Assembly (NCBI RefSeq): GCF_900103785.1
Contig: NZ_FNHE01000005.1
Coordinates: 124,001-188,000 of the forward strand
DNA: 64,000 bases
Source of the DNA: Geodermatophilus siccatus
GTDB taxonomy: Bacteria; Actinomycetota; Actinomycetes; Mycobacteriales; Geodermatophilaceae
Direction of reading: 5' to 3'
Shown here: positions 9,051 through 19,364 of the stretch, piece after piece
Numbering within the stretch: position 1 is the first letter of the stretch
Layout: every line of letters starts with the position of its first letter
Notes under the pieces: model-generated
What the model saw: the letters and a program-made list of their open reading frames with translations, nothing else
Databases searched by the model: none
Told to the model about the DNA's origin: nothing
Translations under genes and position numbers: made by a program

Positions 9051-9475
9051 CAGGCGGCCCGCCGGGCGGCACGGCGCGCGCGGCGCTCGGCCTTGTCACG
9101 GGCGGCCGCGTCGGCGATCGCCTGGCCCTCGCGCTTCTTGCGGGCAGCGCTGCGCACCCCGTAGCTGAACGCGGCCACCTTGATCAGCGGGCTGCCCAGG
9201 GTGGCGGCGACGACGCTGCTGAGGGCGGCGACGTTGCTCGAGACGTTGGCGGCGTTGCCGGTGATGTCGTCGACCCGCTCGAGGTTGCTGTTGACGTGGG
9301 CGACCGTCGTCGACGCCTGGCTCAGGATCGGGCCGCTCTGCTCCCGCGTCTGCCGGATCGTCAGCGTCGCCTCGTCCAGCGTGCGACCCAGCTTGAGGAT
9401 CGGGACGGCGAGCAGCACCACCAGCAGCACCAGCGCCAGCGCTGCGATCAGTCCGGCCCACTCTCCTGCGGACAC
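9050..9475 (-). CDS. DUF948 domain membrane protein
   Basis: 141 aa. An N-terminal membrane segment (about residues 8-28) is followed by a long helical region with the DUF948 pattern: TLDEATLTIRQ, repeated T/V-rich heptads and SSNVAALSSV. An Ala/Arg-rich basic tail ends the protein. Function is unknown; relatives resemble general-stress or chemotaxis-type coiled coils anchored in the membrane. Its stop overlaps the next gene start by one base. Confidence 0.82.
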   Translation of the reverse strand: MSAGEWAGLIAALALVLLVVLLAVPILKLGRTLDEATLTIRQTREQSGPILSQASTTVAHVNSNLERVDDITGNAANVSSNVAALSSVVAATLGSPLIKVAAFSYGVRSAARKKREGQAIADAAARDKAERRARRAARRAA

Positions 9476-9622
9476 CCGGTCCTCCTGGTTCTTCGGCCGT
9501 GCTTCTCGGCGATGTGGTTGCTCGGCGTCCGGGCTCGCGCCGCCGGCGCCGCCGGCGGGCGTCGGCCCGGCGTGGTCACAGTAGTCGGGGGTCCCGACGC
9601 CCGTCCGTGCCCCGCCGGTCGG

Positions 9623-10954
9623 TCACCGGCCCCGCCGGATGATCGCGCGCAGCCTGGCCAGCCGCGCTCCGATCGTCGCCTCGGCACCGCGGTTCGTGGG
9701 CCGGTAGTAGTCCCTGCCCACCAGGGCGTCCGGCGGGTACTGCTGCGGCACCACGCCGTCGGGGTGGGCGTGCGGGTAGACGTAGGTCCCCCCGTGGCCG
9801 AGCTTCTTCGCGCCCGCGTAGTGGGCGTCGCGCAGCCCCGGCGGCACCGGCCCGGCCAGCCCCGCGCGCACGTCGGCGACCGACTCGCCCATCGCCACGG
9901 TGACCGCGTTCGACTTGGGCGCCGTGGCCAGGTGGACGACGGCCTGCGCCAGCGGGAAGTGGCCCTCCGGCATGCCGATGAAGGCCACCGCGTCGGCGGC
10001 GGCGACGGCGGTCTGCAGCGCCGTCGGGTCGGCCATGCCGATGTCCTCGCTGGCGGAGATGACCAGCCGGCGCGCGATGAAGCGCGGGTCCTCCCCCGCC
10101 TCCACCATGCGCGCCAGGTAGTGCAGCGCCGCGTCGACGTCGCTGCCGCGGATGGACTTGATCAGCGCGCTGGCGACGTCGTAGTGCTGGTCGCCGGACC
10201 GGTCGTAGCGCACCGCGGCCTGCGCCACCGCCGTCTCCAGGGTGGCGAGGTCGATCTCGGCGAGCCCGGCCGCCTGGGCCGCGCCGGCGCCGGACTCCAG
10301 CGCGGTGAGCGCCTTGCGCCCGTCACCGCCGGCGATGCGGACCAGGTGCTCCTCGGCCTCCGCGTCCAGCGTCACCGCGCCGTCGAGCCCGCGGTCGCTG
10401 GTGAGGGCGCGGCGCAGCAGCCTGCGGACGTCGTCGTCCGACAGCGGCTGCAGGGCCAGCACCAGGCTGCGCGACAGCAGCGGGCTGACCACGGAGAAGA
10501 ACGGGTTCTCGGTGGTGGCGGCGATGAGGCTGACGATCCGGTCCTCGACCGCCGACAGCAGGCTGTCCTGCTGGGTCTTGGAGAACCGGTGCACCTCGTC
10601 GATGAACAGCACGGTGCGCCGGCCGGCGTAGGTCAGCTCGCGCTTGGCGCCCGCGATGACCGCGCGGACCTCCTTGACCCCGGCGTCGAGCGCCGACAGC
10701 TGCACGAACTGCCGCTTGGTGGCCAGCGAGATGACGTGCGCGAGCGTCGTCTTGCCGGTGCCCGGGGGGCCGTAGAGGACCAGCGACATCGGCTCGTCGG
10801 CCTCGACGAGCCGGCGCAGCGGCGCGCGCGGGCCGAGCAGGTGGGACTGGCCGACGACCTCGTCCAGCGACCGCGGCCGCATGCGGACGGCGAGCGGGGC
10901 GCCCGGGTCGACGCCGGAGCCCTCCGGTGCCGGCTCGTCGAACAGCGAACTCAC
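9623..10954 (-). CDS. rarA: replication-associated recombination protein A (MgsA/RarA AAA ATPase)
   Basis: Clamp-loader-like AAA+ ATPase acting at stalled replication forks. 443 aa from GTG 10954 (VSSLFDEP opening). Walker [10 protein letters not shown] is at 62-70, Walker B DEVH at 119-122, and there is a sensor region [12 protein letters not shown]-terminal MgsA region follows, with [11 protein letters not shown] and the closing [13 protein letters not shown] segment. The reading frame continues far upstream, but that part is the antisense shadow of the divergent reductase gene, 36 bp away. Confidence 0.95.
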   Translation of the reverse strand: MSSLFDEPAPEGSGVDPGAPLAVRMRPRSLDEVVGQSHLLGPRAPLRRLVEADEPMSLVLYGPPGTGKTTLAHVISLATKRQFVQLSALDAGVKEVRAVIAGAKRELTYAGRRTVLFIDEVHRFSKTQQDSLLSAVEDRIVSLIAATTENPFFSVVSPLLSRSLVLALQPLSDDDVRRLLRRALTSDRGLDGAVTLDAEAEEHLVRIAGGDGRKALTALESGAGAAQAAGLAEIDLATLETAVAQAAVRYDRSGDQHYDVASALIKSIRGSDVDAALHYLARMVEAGEDPRFIARRLVISASEDIGMADPTALQTAVAAADAVAFIGMPEGHFPLAQAVVHLATAPKSNAVTVAMGESVADVRAGLAGPVPPGLRDAHYAGAKKLGHGGTYVYPHAHPDGVVPQQYPPDALVGRDYYRPTNRGAEATIGARLARLRAIIRRGR

Positions 10955-10990
10955 GGGTGGGAACGCTACCCGCGGGGCACGACAGCCCCC

Positions 10991-11851
10991 GTGCAGCAGC
11001 GACGCATCGGGAACCAGACCGTCAGTGCCATCGGGCTCGGGGCGATGCCCCTGTCCACCAAGACCGACCGGCCCTCCCGCGAGGACGCCGTCGCCACGGT
11101 CCACGCCGCGCTGGACGCCGGCGTGACCCTGATCGACACCGCCGACGCCTACGCCGCCGACGAGTCGGAGTTCGGCCACAACGAGTCCCTCGTGGCCGAG
11201 GCGCTGGCCTCCTACGGCGGCGACACCTCCTCGGTGCTCGTCGCCACCAAGGGCGGGCACACCCGGCGCGGCGCCGACTGGGAGCTCGACGGGTCGCCGG
11301 CGTACCTGCGCCGCGCCTGCGAGGACTCCCTGCGCCGGCTGGGTGTCGACGCCATCGGCCTCTACCAGTTCCACCGGCCCGACCCGGACACGCCGTGGGA
11401 GGAGTCGATGGCCGGGCTGCGGCAGCTGGTCGACGACGGGCTGGTGCGCCTGGCCGGCATCTCCAACGCCGACATCGCGCAGATCGACGTCGCCCGCTCG
11501 ATCGTGGGTCCGGCGCTGGCCAGCGTGCAGAACCAGTTCTCCCCCGGCTGGCGGTTCTCCGCCGACGAGCTGGCCCACTGCGAGGCGCACGAGCTGGCCT
11601 TCATCCCGTGGAGCCCCTTCGGCGGGGTGTCCGCGGCCGGCTCGCTGCAGTCCACCGCGCCGGCGTTCGCGGAGGTCGCCGGGGAGCTGGGCGTCTCGGT
11701 GTACCGCGTGACGCTGGCCTGGCACCTGGCCCAGTCCGAGGTCGTCGTCCCGATCCCCGGGGCCTCGCGGCCGGCGTCCATCCAGGACTCCGCGGCGGCC
11801 GCCGACCTGCAGCTGACCCCCGAGCAGCTCGCCCGCCTCGACGCGGTCTGA
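10991..11851 (+). CDS. aldo/keto reductase
   Basis: NADPH-dependent oxidoreductase of the AKR superfamily, 286 aa from GTG 10991. The catalytic tetrad is present: Asp49 and Tyr54 ([14 protein letters not shown]), Lys87 (VATKGG) and His128 (QFHRPD). The cofactor motif IPGASRP is near the C-terminus. Transcribed divergently from rarA across a 36 bp gap. The substrate cannot be inferred. The stop codon lies at the left arm of a TGAGCAG/CTGCTCA inverted repeat related to the one after the DUF559-type gene. Confidence 0.92.
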   Translation: MQQRRIGNQTVSAIGLGAMPLSTKTDRPSREDAVATVHAALDAGVTLIDTADAYAADESEFGHNESLVAEALASYGGDTSSVLVATKGGHTRRGADWELDGSPAYLRRACEDSLRRLGVDAIGLYQFHRPDPDTPWEESMAGLRQLVDDGLVRLAGISNADIAQIDVARSIVGPALASVQNQFSPGWRFSADELAHCEAHELAFIPWSPFGGVSAAGSLQSTAPAFAEVAGELGVSVYRVTLAWHLAQSEVVVPIPGASRPASIQDSAAAADLQLTPEQLARLDAV

Positions 11852-11888
11852 GCAGCCGCGCTCGTCAGCGACCTCGACTGCTCACTCG
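11849..11888. repeat. small inverted repeat, left flank of the DUF559-type gene
   Basis: TGAGCAG (11849-11855, overlapping the reductase stop) pairs with CTGCTCA, which is followed by CTCGG. The 12-mer CTGCTCACTCGG occurs again at 12899-12910, so similar palindromic ends lie on both sides of the frameshifted gene at 12028-12839. Possible terminator or remnant of a small mobile repeat. Confidence 0.5.
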
Positions 11889-12027
11889 GCCGCCGTCCAC
11901 AGGGCACTCGTCCTCCCACCGGTCCGGGCGGCGCCGCCTGCTGAGCCGATGGCCTGGCCACGGTCGTCCGCGTGGCCGACGACGAGATGGCACCCCCTGC
12001 ACCTGGGCCGACGCTCGAACGGCCGGG

Positions 12028-12839
12028 ATGACCCGGGCGCAGCCGGGGGACGTCGGCGTGCGCGTGACCCGTGGCGCGTGCGTGTCCCGCTCGGTCCCGC
12101 TGGCCCTGCCGGCCGCCGGCACGTCGGCGCTGCGGGTGCTCCCGGTCGGCACCGTCGTGTCACACGGGACCGCGGCCGCGCTGCTCGGTGCGCCGGTACC
12201 GGCCACCTGGCCGCTGTGCGTGAGCGTGCCGCCGGAGAGCTGCCGGCCGCGTCGCCGACGGGTGCGCGTGCACGTACGGAACCTCGGACCTGGCGACGTG
12301 GTCGAGCACCTCGGCCTGCCCGTCACGAGCGGTTCGCAGACCCGGCTGGACCTCGCCGCCGAGCTACCGGACGACGAACTCGTCGCCGTCGGGGACCCCC
12401 TCCACCGGGGCGGTCACCTCGACCCGGGTTCGCTGTCCCGCCGCCTGGACCGGGCGGACGGCGTGCGCGGCGTCATCCGAGCACGGGGGTGGCACCGGTG
12501 CGGTCCCGACGGGCGATGTCCCGGCCCGGGAGCCTCGTCCGGTGCTGGCCGATCCAGGCAGGGCTCCCTCACCCTCGACCTCAGGGTGAGATCGGCGATC
12601 CCTCCGGGCGGGTGGCTGCTCACGCAGACCTGGGCTGGCCGGCATGGAGGGTCGCCGTCGAGTACGAGGGACGGCAGCACGCGGATCGCCAGCAGTTCGG
12701 CCGCGACGTCGAGCGCTGCTCGCGGATGGCCGCCGACGGCTGGCTCGTCGTCCGGCTGAGCGCCGCGCACCTGCGCCGGCCGGACGACGTGGTGGACCTG
12801 GTCCCCCGGGCGCTGCGCAGCCGCGGGGCGGTCTGGTGA
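12028..12839 (+). pseudogene. DUF559 / Vsr-like endonuclease-fold protein, frameshifted
   Basis: Resembles the common actinobacterial family with an N-terminal AbiEi-like part and a C-terminal DUF559 nuclease fold. The first frame (from ATG 12028) gives VVSHGTAAALLG, PVTSGSQTRLDLAAELPDDELVAVGD and LDRADGVRGV. The C-terminal part is in another frame: MSRPGSLVRCW, HADLGW, VAVEYEGRQHAD and GWLVVRLSAAHL, ending at 12839. The switch fits loss of one base in the GGGGG run at 12485-12489; restoring an A would give RAREVAP, which joins the two halves. It could be a real pseudogene, a sequencing error or, less likely, programmed frameshifting. Biological role of the family is unclear. Confidence 0.75.
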
Positions 12840-12840
12840 G

Positions 12841-12910
12841 CCGACTGAGCAGGTGCGGTCGCCGCCACGCGACGGCACTCCGCGCGGGGCGACCGCACCT
12901 GCTCACTCGG
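12841..12910. repeat. long palindrome / bidirectional terminator
   Basis: A perfect 18-bp inverted repeat, TGAGCAGGTGCGGTCGCC (12846-12863) and its complement (12888-12905), with a 24 nt loop. After one mismatch it gains four more pairs on the outside (CCGA/TCGG). It lies between the plus-strand DUF559-type gene and the end of minus-strand aspS, so it could terminate both. Its right end CTGCTCACTCGG is shared with 11877-11888. Confidence 0.7.
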
Positions 12911-12928
12911 GCACCAGGTGGCGCGACC

Positions 12929-14704
12929 TCACTTCGTCGGGTCGGAGGGCCCCGGGGCGCCCGGCTCGCCGGGGAGGGCGGGCTCCTCGGGCTGGGCGTC
13001 GATGCCGGCCTCCTTGCGCTGCGCCTCGGTGATCGGCGTCGGCGCACCGGTCAGCGGGTCGTACCCGGCGCCGGTCTTCGGGAAGGCGATGACCTCGCGG
13101 ATGGAGTCCACCCCGGCCAGCAGCGCGCAGGTGCGGTCCCAGCCGATCGCCGCGCCGGCGTGCGGCGGCGGACCGTAGGCGAAGGCCTCCAGGAAGAACC
13201 CGAACCGCTCGCGGGCCTCCTCCTGCGACATCCCGAGGGTCTCGAACACCCGCTCCTGCAGGTCCGCGTCGTGGATCCGGACCGAGCCGCTGGCCAGCTC
13301 GTTGCCGTTGCACACCAGGTCGTAGGCATCCGACAGCGCAGCACCCTTGTCCTCGGCGAACCGGTCCCGCCAGTCGGGCGTCGGCGAGGTGAAGGGGTGG
13401 TGGGTGAACGTCCAGGAGCCGTCCTCGGTCTCCTCGAACATCGGGAAGTCGACGACGAACAGGAACGACCACGTGCCCGGCTCGATCAGCTCCAGACGCC
13501 TGGCGATCTCGTTGCGCGCGGCGCCGAGCAGCTCCTGGGCCTGTCGGCGTGGGCCGGCGGCGAAGAAGACGCAGTCCCCGGGCTGCGCGCCGACGGCGGC
13601 GACGAGGCCCTCGCGCTCGGTGTCGGAGATGTTCTTGGCGACCGGCCCGCCGAGGGTGCCGTCCTCGCCGACCGTCACGTACGCCAGGCCGCGGTGCCCC
13701 CGCGACCTCGCCCAGTCCTGCCAGGCGTCGAACGCCCGCCGCGGCTGCGAGCCGCCGCCGGGCATCACGATCGCGCCGACGTAGGGGGCCTGGAACACCC
13801 GGAACGGCGTCTGCGCGAAGTACTCGGTCAGCTCGGTGAGCTCGATGCCGAAGCGCAGGTCGGGCTTGTCCGAGCCGAAGCGGTCCATCGCCTCGCGGTA
13901 GGTCATCCGCGGGATCTCGGGGATCTCGTAGCCGGCCAGCTCCCGCCACAGCGCGCCCACGACCTCCTCGCAGACCGCCAGGACGTCGTCCCGCTCGACG
14001 AAGCTCATCTCGAAGTCCAGCTGGGTGAACTCCGGCTGTCGGTCGGCGCGGAAGTCCTCGTCCCGGAAGCAGCGGGCGATCTGGTAGTAGCGCTCCAGCC
14101 CGCTGATCATGAGCAGCTGCTTGAACAGCTGCGGGGACTGCGGCAGCGCGTACCACTTGCCCGGCTGCAGCCGCACCGGCACGAGGAAGTCGCGGGCGCC
14201 CTCGGGCGTGGACCGGGTGAGCGTCGGCGTCTCCACCTCGACGAACCCGTGCCGGGCCATCACCTCGCGGGCGATGCGGCTGACCTCCGACCGCAGCCGG
14301 ATGGCCTGCGCCGGGCCCTGCCGCCGCAGGTCGAGGTAGCGGTACCGGTAGCGGACGTCGTCCGAGGCGGCCTGGTCGGTCTCGATCGGGAACGGCAGCG
14401 GCGCCGACGGCGAGAGCACCCGCAGCTCGGCCGCGGCCACCTCGATCTCGCCGGTCGGCAGCTCCGGGTTCTCGTTGCCCTCCGGGCGGCGGCGCACCTC
14501 GCCGGTCACCAGCACGCAGAACTCGTTGCGGAGGGCGTGCGCCTCCTCCTCGCGGACGACGACCTGGACGTAGCCCGAGGCGTCGCGCAGGTCGACGAAG
14601 ACGACGCCGCCGTGGTCGCGGCGGCGGGCGACCCAGCCGGCGAGGGTGACGGGAGAACCGGCGTCGGACGCGCGCAGCGTGCCGGCGTCGTGGGTGCGGA
14701 GCAC
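12929..14704 (-). CDS. aspS: aspartyl-tRNA synthetase
   Basis: Class IIb synthetase charging tRNA-Asp, possibly also tRNA-Asn (non-discriminating forms are common in actinobacteria that lack AsnRS). 591 aa: N-terminal OB-fold anticodon domain ([19 protein letters not shown]), catalytic core with [24 protein letters not shown] and [18 protein letters not shown] (motif 2), a bacterial GAD insertion in the middle, and motif 3 near GAAIGWDR. A Pro/Gly-rich tail ends the protein. ATG at 14704. Preceded by an aldo/keto reductase gene 37 bp upstream on the same strand. Confidence 0.97.
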   Translation of the reverse strand: MLRTHDAGTLRASDAGSPVTLAGWVARRRDHGGVVFVDLRDASGYVQVVVREEEAHALRNEFCVLVTGEVRRRPEGNENPELPTGEIEVAAAELRVLSPSAPLPFPIETDQAASDDVRYRYRYLDLRRQGPAQAIRLRSEVSRIAREVMARHGFVEVETPTLTRSTPEGARDFLVPVRLQPGKWYALPQSPQLFKQLLMISGLERYYQIARCFRDEDFRADRQPEFTQLDFEMSFVERDDVLAVCEEVVGALWRELAGYEIPEIPRMTYREAMDRFGSDKPDLRFGIELTELTEYFAQTPFRVFQAPYVGAIVMPGGGSQPRRAFDAWQDWARSRGHRGLAYVTVGEDGTLGGPVAKNISDTEREGLVAAVGAQPGDCVFFAAGPRRQAQELLGAARNEIARRLELIEPGTWSFLFVVDFPMFEETEDGSWTFTHHPFTSPTPDWRDRFAEDKGAALSDAYDLVCNGNELASGSVRIHDADLQERVFETLGMSQEEARERFGFFLEAFAYGPPPHAGAAIGWDRTCALLAGVDSIREVIAFPKTGAGYDPLTGAPTPITEAQRKEAGIDAQPEEPALPGEPGAPGPSDPTK

Positions 14705-14741
14705 GGGAGTGCCTTTCAGGAGGGGCGGGTCGGTGAGGAGC

Positions 14742-15728
14742 TCACCAGCGGTCGTGGACGTGCGCGCGGATGCGCTCGTCGTAGACGCGCTCGAGGTCGG
14801 AGAGCTGGGCGTCGGTGAGCGGCGGGAGGTCGGCCGCGGCGACGTTGCCGCGGACCTGCTCGACGGTCCGCGCGCCGGGGATGACCGTGGTGACGCCCGG
14901 CTGGTCGATCACCCAGCGCAGCGCGAACGCCGCCGTCGGGGCGTCGCCGGCGATCGCGGCCACCTCGCGGGCGGCGGCGACCCCGACCTCGAACGGCACG
15001 CCGGCGAAGGTCTCGCCGACGTCGAAGGCCTCGCCGTGCCGGTTGAAGTTCCGGTGGTCGTCGGCCGGGAAGGTCGTCGACTCGTCGTACTTGCCGGTCA
15101 GCAGCCCGCTGGCCAGCGGCACCCGGGCCAGGATGCCGACGCCGGCCTTCGCCGCGGCCGGCAGCAGCTCCTCGAGCGGCTTGCGCCGGAAGACGTTCAG
15201 GATGACCTGGATGGTCTGCACCCCGGGGTGCTGCAGCGCGGTCAGGCCCTCGGCGACGGTCTCCACCGAGACGCCGTAGGCGGCGATCGCGCCGTCCTCG
15301 ACGAACGAGTCGAGCGCGTCGTAGACCCGCTGGTCGGAATAGACCGCCGTCGGCGGGCAGTGCAGCTGCACCAGGTCCAGGGTGTCCACGCCGAGGTTGC
15401 GCCGGGACCGGTCGATCCAGGCCCGCAGGTTCTCCGGCGTGTACTGCGCGGCCTCGAACGGGTCGGCGCGGCGGCCGGCCTTGGTCGCCACGAACGGCCG
15501 CTCGGAGCGGGCCACCAGCGCCCGGCGGATGCGCTCCTCGGAGCGGCCGTCGCCGTAGACGTCGGCCGTGTCGAGCAGGGTGACCCCGGCGTCGAGCGCG
15601 GCGTCGAGGACGTCGGCCGCGCTGTCGTCGTCGACGTCCCCCCAGTCACCGCCCAGCTGCCACGTGCCCAGGCCGACGACGCTGACGTCGGCTCCCGTCC
15701 GGCCCAGCGGCCGCTGCTCCATGCTCAT
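14742..15728 (-). CDS. aldo/keto reductase
   Basis: Second AKR-superfamily enzyme in the window, 328 aa and not closely similar to the one at 10991. Tetrad residues: Asp53 and Tyr58 ([13 protein letters not shown]), Lys83 (VATKAGR) and His123 (QLHCPP); IPGAR is the cofactor-binding segment near the C-terminus. ATG at 15728 overlaps the hisS stop as ATGA; a second ATG at 15722 is possible. Co-transcribed with hisS and probably aspS. The substrate is unknown. Confidence 0.92.
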   Translation of the reverse strand: MSMEQRPLGRTGADVSVVGLGTWQLGGDWGDVDDDSAADVLDAALDAGVTLLDTADVYGDGRSEERIRRALVARSERPFVATKAGRRADPFEAAQYTPENLRAWIDRSRRNLGVDTLDLVQLHCPPTAVYSDQRVYDALDSFVEDGAIAAYGVSVETVAEGLTALQHPGVQTIQVILNVFRRKPLEELLPAAAKAGVGILARVPLASGLLTGKYDESTTFPADDHRNFNRHGEAFDVGETFAGVPFEVGVAAAREVAAIAGDAPTAAFALRWVIDQPGVTTVIPGARTVEQVRGNVAAADLPPLTDAQLSDLERVYDERIRAHVHDRW

Positions 15729-16987
15729 GCCTCCACGCTCGCACGCACCCGCTCGAACAGCTCGCCGACCGGGACGGGGTGCTGCTCGCCGGTGCGCATG
15801 TCCTTCAGCTGGCCGACGCCCTCGGCCAGGTCGCGCTCGCCGATGACGACGACGTGCGAGGCGCCCGACCGGTCCGCGGCCTTCATCGCGCCCTTGAGCC
15901 CGCGCCCGCCGTACACGGTGTCGGCCGAGACGCCGGCCTGGCGCAGCTGCCCGACCAGGCGCACCGCCAGCCGCTTGGCCTCCTCGCCCAGCGGGACGAC
16001 GAAGGCCTGCACGCCGGTCGCCACGCCGACGTCGAGGCCCTCGGCCTGCACCGCCAGCAGCGTCCGGTCGACGCCGACGGCGTAACCGATGCCGGAGACG
16101 TCGGGGCCGCCGAGGGCCGCCGAGAGCCCGTCGTAGCGCCCGCCGCCGCCGATCGCCGACTGCGCGCCCAGGCCGTGGTGCACGAACTCGAACGTCGTCT
16201 TCGTGTAGTAGTCCAGCCCGCGCACCAGCCGCGGCGCCTCGGTCCAGGTCACGCCGAGGTCGGTCAGGTGCTGGCGGACGGCGTCGTAGTGCGCCCTGGT
16301 CGAGTCCGAGAGGTGGTCGACCATCAGCGGCGCCTCGTCCAGCTGCGCCTGCACCTCGGGCCGCTTGTCGTCGAGCACCCGCAGCGGGTTGATCTCCGCG
16401 CGCCGCCGGGTCTCCTCGTCCAGGTCGAGCTTGTCCAGGTAGGCGACGAGCTGCTCGCGGTACTGCGGCCGGCAGGTCGAGTCGCCCAGCGAGGTCAGCA
16501 GCAGCTCGAAGTCGGTCAGCCCGAGGTCGCGGAAGCCCTGCACGCCCAGCGCCACCACCTCGGCGTCCAGCGCCGGGTCGTCGACGCCCAGTGCCTCCAT
16601 GTCGACCTGGGTGAAGTGCCGGTAGCGGCCGGCCTGCGGGCGCTCGTAGCGGAACGCCGAGCCGACCGTCCACAGCTTCACCGGCAGCGCGCCGGTGTGC
16701 AGCCGGTGCTCGATGAAGGCCCGCATCAGCCCGGCGGTGAGCTCCGGGCGCAGGGTCAGCGAGCGGCCGCCGCGGTCGTCGAAGGTGTACATCTCCTTGG
16801 TCACGACGTCGGTGGACTCACCCACCCCGCGGGAGAAGACGGCGGTCTCCTCGAACACCGGCGTCTCGACGTAGCCGTACCCGGCCCGGCGCAGCGGCGC
16901 GGTCAGCGTCTCGCGGACGGCGAGGAAGCGCTCGGACTCCGGCGGCAGGACGTCGAAGGTGCCCTTCGGGGCGGTCAGCCCGCTCAC
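15725..16987 (-). CDS. hisS: histidyl-tRNA synthetase
   Basis: Class II synthetase for tRNA-His, 420 aa from GTG 16987, which overlaps the stop of the upstream hydrolase as GTGA. It has [15 protein letters not shown] at the N-terminus, motif 2 in the [14 protein letters not shown] region, the histidine-specific [10 protein letters not shown] segment, GGGGRYDGL motif 3 and a C-terminal anticodon-binding domain. The frame stays open further upstream but overlaps the hydrolase gene. Confidence 0.97.
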   Translation of the reverse strand: MSGLTAPKGTFDVLPPESERFLAVRETLTAPLRRAGYGYVETPVFEETAVFSRGVGESTDVVTKEMYTFDDRGGRSLTLRPELTAGLMRAFIEHRLHTGALPVKLWTVGSAFRYERPQAGRYRHFTQVDMEALGVDDPALDAEVVALGVQGFRDLGLTDFELLLTSLGDSTCRPQYREQLVAYLDKLDLDEETRRRAEINPLRVLDDKRPEVQAQLDEAPLMVDHLSDSTRAHYDAVRQHLTDLGVTWTEAPRLVRGLDYYTKTTFEFVHHGLGAQSAIGGGGRYDGLSAALGGPDVSGIGYAVGVDRTLLAVQAEGLDVGVATGVQAFVVPLGEEAKRLAVRLVGQLRQAGVSADTVYGGRGLKGAMKAADRSGASHVVVIGERDLAEGVGQLKDMRTGEQHPVPVGELFERVRASVEA

Positions 16988-17667
16988 AGCCCCCGGCCCT
17001 TCGGTGCGCTCGCCGCCTGGGCCAGGTAGGGGTTCGTCGCCCGCTCCCGGCCGATCGTGGTCGCCGGGCCGTGCCCGGGCAGCACCACCGTCTCGTCGTC
17101 CAGCGGCAGGACGACGTCCTGCAGCGAACGCAGCATGTCCTCCCACGACCCGCCGGGCAGGTCGACCCGGCCCACCGAGCCGGCGAAGAGCACGTCACCG
17201 GCCAGCAGCCCGGGGGCCTCACCGAGGTCGAGGGAGAAGACGACCGACCCCCGGGTGTGTCCGGGCGCGTGCCGCACCGTCAGCTCCACGCCGGCCAGCG
17301 ACAGCACCGCGCCGTCGTCCAGGGGCTTCACGTCGCTGGGGTCGGGCAGCCGGACGCCGGCGATCAGGGGGGCCAGCTGCGGGCCGTGCCAGCGGGCGGG
17401 GTCGGACAGCATGCCGAAGTCGCGCGGGTGCAGGTAGGCGGGGATGTCGTAGCCGTCGCAGACCGGGAGCACGGAGAAGGTGTGGTCGAGGTGGCCGTGG
17501 GTCAGCACGACGGCGACCGGCTTGAGGCCGTCGTCGGCGAGCATCCGGGCGAGGGGCTCGACGGCGTCCATGCCGGGGTCGACCACCACGCACTCCTGCC
17601 GGGGCCCGGAGGCGACCGCGTAGCAGTTGGTGCCGAACGCGCCGGCCGGGAACGAGCGGATGAGCAC
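16984..17667 (-). CDS. MBL-fold hydrolase, glyoxalase II-like
   Basis: 227 aa metallo-beta-lactamase-fold enzyme. The metal-binding motif THGHLDH gives His57, His59, Asp61 and His62; His137 lies in APGHT, Asp158 in AGDVLF and His199 in PGHGPAT. This set fits the hydroxyacylglutathione hydrolase-like group, found upstream of hisS in mycobacteria as well. GTG at 17667. A plausible thiol-ester hydrolase, but actinobacteria lack glutathione, so the true substrate is unknown. Confidence 0.9.
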   Translation of the reverse strand: MLIRSFPAGAFGTNCYAVASGPRQECVVVDPGMDAVEPLARMLADDGLKPVAVVLTHGHLDHTFSVLPVCDGYDIPAYLHPRDFGMLSDPARWHGPQLAPLIAGVRLPDPSDVKPLDDGAVLSLAGVELTVRHAPGHTRGSVVFSLDLGEAPGLLAGDVLFAGSVGRVDLPGGSWEDMLRSLQDVVLPLDDETVVLPGHGPATTIGRERATNPYLAQAASAPKGRGL

Positions 17668-17820
17668 CCGTGCAGGTTACGCGGGGCCCGCGCGGCGCTC
17701 CGGACCTTCCCGCTGTCAGGGAACGGCCAGGCTCGACACCTAGACTCGGGGCTTCGACCAGCGGGGCGCGGGCGCACCAGGACGTCCCCCCGCAGCCGTC
17801 CGTCTCGAGGAGTACCACCC

Positions 17821-18648
17821 GTGCCGAGCAACAAGCAGCGGCGGGAGGCCGCCCAGCGGCGCCTGCAGCGCCAGTTGGAACGCCGCGCCGAGCTGGCCAG
17901 GAAGCGTCGCCGCAACGTGCTGATCGGGGTGACCGCCGCCGCGGTGGTGCTCGTCGTCGGGGTCGTCCTGCTGCTCACCGGCACCGGCGGGGACGACACC
18001 GATCCCGCGGCCGCGGCGCCCCCCGCCCCCAGCAGCGCCGCGGCGGCCACGACGAACCCCGACGGCACCGTCTCGTGCACCTACGCCCCCGACGAGTCGG
18101 GCAACCCGGACCTGCAGGACGTCGGGACGCCGCCGAACCCCGAGGCGACGCCGACCCAGGGCACCAGCACGCTGCTGATGAGCACCGACCAGGGCGACCT
18201 CACGCTCACCCTGGACCGTGCCGAGGCGCCCTGCGCCGCGGCGAGCTTCACCTATCTGGCACAGCGGTCCTTCTTCGACGGCAGCCCCTGCCACCGACTG
18301 GTCAACCAGCCCGGCTTCGGGGTGCTGCAGTGCGGTGACCCGACCGGCTCGGGCTCCGGCGGCCCCAGCTACAAGTACGCCGAGGAGGTCACGCCGGAGA
18401 CGACCTACCCGCGGGGCACGATCGCCATGGCCAAGACCGCTGCGCCGAACACCACGGGCAGCCAGTTCTTCCTCTGCTTCGTCGACACCCAGCTGCCGCC
18501 GGAGTACACCGTCGTGGGCACGGTCGACGAGGCGGGACTGGCCGTGCTCGACGAGATCGCCGCCGGCGGCATCGCGGGCGTCGGCCCCGAGGGTGACGGC
18601 GCGCCGAGCACTCCGGTGACGATCGAGACGATGACCGTCGTCTCGTGA
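17821..18648 (+). CDS. membrane-anchored cyclophilin-type peptidyl-prolyl isomerase
   Basis: 275 aa from GTG 17821, with a GAGGAG-type ribosome site upstream. A basic N-terminus and one membrane segment (about 32-54) anchor it. An Ala/Pro-rich linker leads to a cyclophilin domain outside the membrane. The key residues are present: Arg159 in CHRLV, Gln170 in LQCGD and QFF at 215-217. Four cysteines in the domain may form disulphides. Divergent from the hydrolase gene; a possible -10 TAGACT lies near 17751. It precedes rel, as ppiB does in mycobacteria, and is followed by a diverged copy of itself. Confidence 0.9.
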   Translation: MPSNKQRREAAQRRLQRQLERRAELARKRRRNVLIGVTAAAVVLVVGVVLLLTGTGGDDTDPAAAAPPAPSSAAAATTNPDGTVSCTYAPDESGNPDLQDVGTPPNPEATPTQGTSTLLMSTDQGDLTLTLDRAEAPCAAASFTYLAQRSFFDGSPCHRLVNQPGFGVLQCGDPTGSGSGGPSYKYAEEVTPETTYPRGTIAMAKTAAPNTTGSQFFLCFVDTQLPPEYTVVGTVDEAGLAVLDEIAAGGIAGVGPEGDGAPSTPVTIETMTVVS

Positions 18649-19364
18649 CGTCCCGGCTCCGGGTCGCGGCGGGACTGCCCGCGATCCTCATCGCGGTGGC
18701 CGGGTGCTCCGGCACGGTCACGGGAGCGACCGGGAGCACTGGCCCGACCAGGGACCCGAGCGTCGGCGCCACCACGCCGACGGGAGTCACGACGACCTGC
18801 GAGTTCGCGGACGCCGACTCGACGAACCCCTACCTCATCGAGGTGGACCCGCCGGACGAGGTGGTCCCGGCGGACGGGACCACGGACCTGCAGGTCACGA
18901 CGAACCTGGGCGACCTCGTGCTCACCGTCGACCACGGGACCGCGCCCTGCGCGGCCGCCAGCCTCGTGCACCTGGCCGGCACCGGGTTCTTCACCGGCAC
19001 TGCGTGCCACCGTGAGGTCGACAACGACGTGGTCAGGATGCTGCAGTGCGGCGACCCGACCGGCACCGGCGTCGGCGGGCCGACCTACACCTCGCCCACC
19101 GAGGTCACCGGCGAGGAGACCTACCCGCGCGGCACCATCGCCATGGTGAACAGCGGCCAGGGCGTCGACGGCAGCCAGTTCTTCCTCGTGTGGGGTGACA
19201 GCCGGCTGCCGCCGGTCTACACCGTCGTGGGCACCGTCGACGAGGCCGGCCTGGCCGTGCTCGACCTGGTGGCGGCCAACGGCAACGACGGCTCGCTGGA
19301 CCCCAGCCCCGGCGGCGGCGCGCCGACCGTGCCGGTGACCATCGAGTCGGTCACCGTCGCGTGA
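18645..19364 (+). CDS. cyclophilin-like lipoprotein (tandem paralogue)
   Basis: 239 aa from GTG 18645, overlapping the first cyclophilin as GTGA. A short signal peptide ends in the lipobox AVAGC (Cys21), so it is probably a lipoprotein. The domain matches its neighbour block by block: CHREV with Arg123, LQCGDPTGTG with Gln134, GTIAM, GSQFF and YTVVGTVDEAGLAVLD. The loop between Arg and Gln is altered (DNDVVRM), so isomerase activity is likely but not certain. Arises from tandem duplication with a change from transmembrane to lipid anchor. Confidence 0.85.
   Translation: MTSRLRVAAGLPAILIAVAGCSGTVTGATGSTGPTRDPSVGATTPTGVTTTCEFADADSTNPYLIEVDPPDEVVPADGTTDLQVTTNLGDLVLTVDHGTAPCAAASLVHLAGTGFFTGTACHREVDNDVVRMLQCGDPTGTGVGGPTYTSPTEVTGEETYPRGTIAMVNSGQGVDGSQFFLVWGDSRLPPVYTVVGTVDEAGLAVLDLVAANGNDGSLDPSPGGGAPTVPVTIESVTVA

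Noticed and set aside
5512..9168. A 1218-codon open frame on the plus strand
   Set aside because: Antisense to alaS and ruvX, with composition typical of a reversed coding strand (Gly/Ala/Arg/Asp rich) and no recognisable domain.
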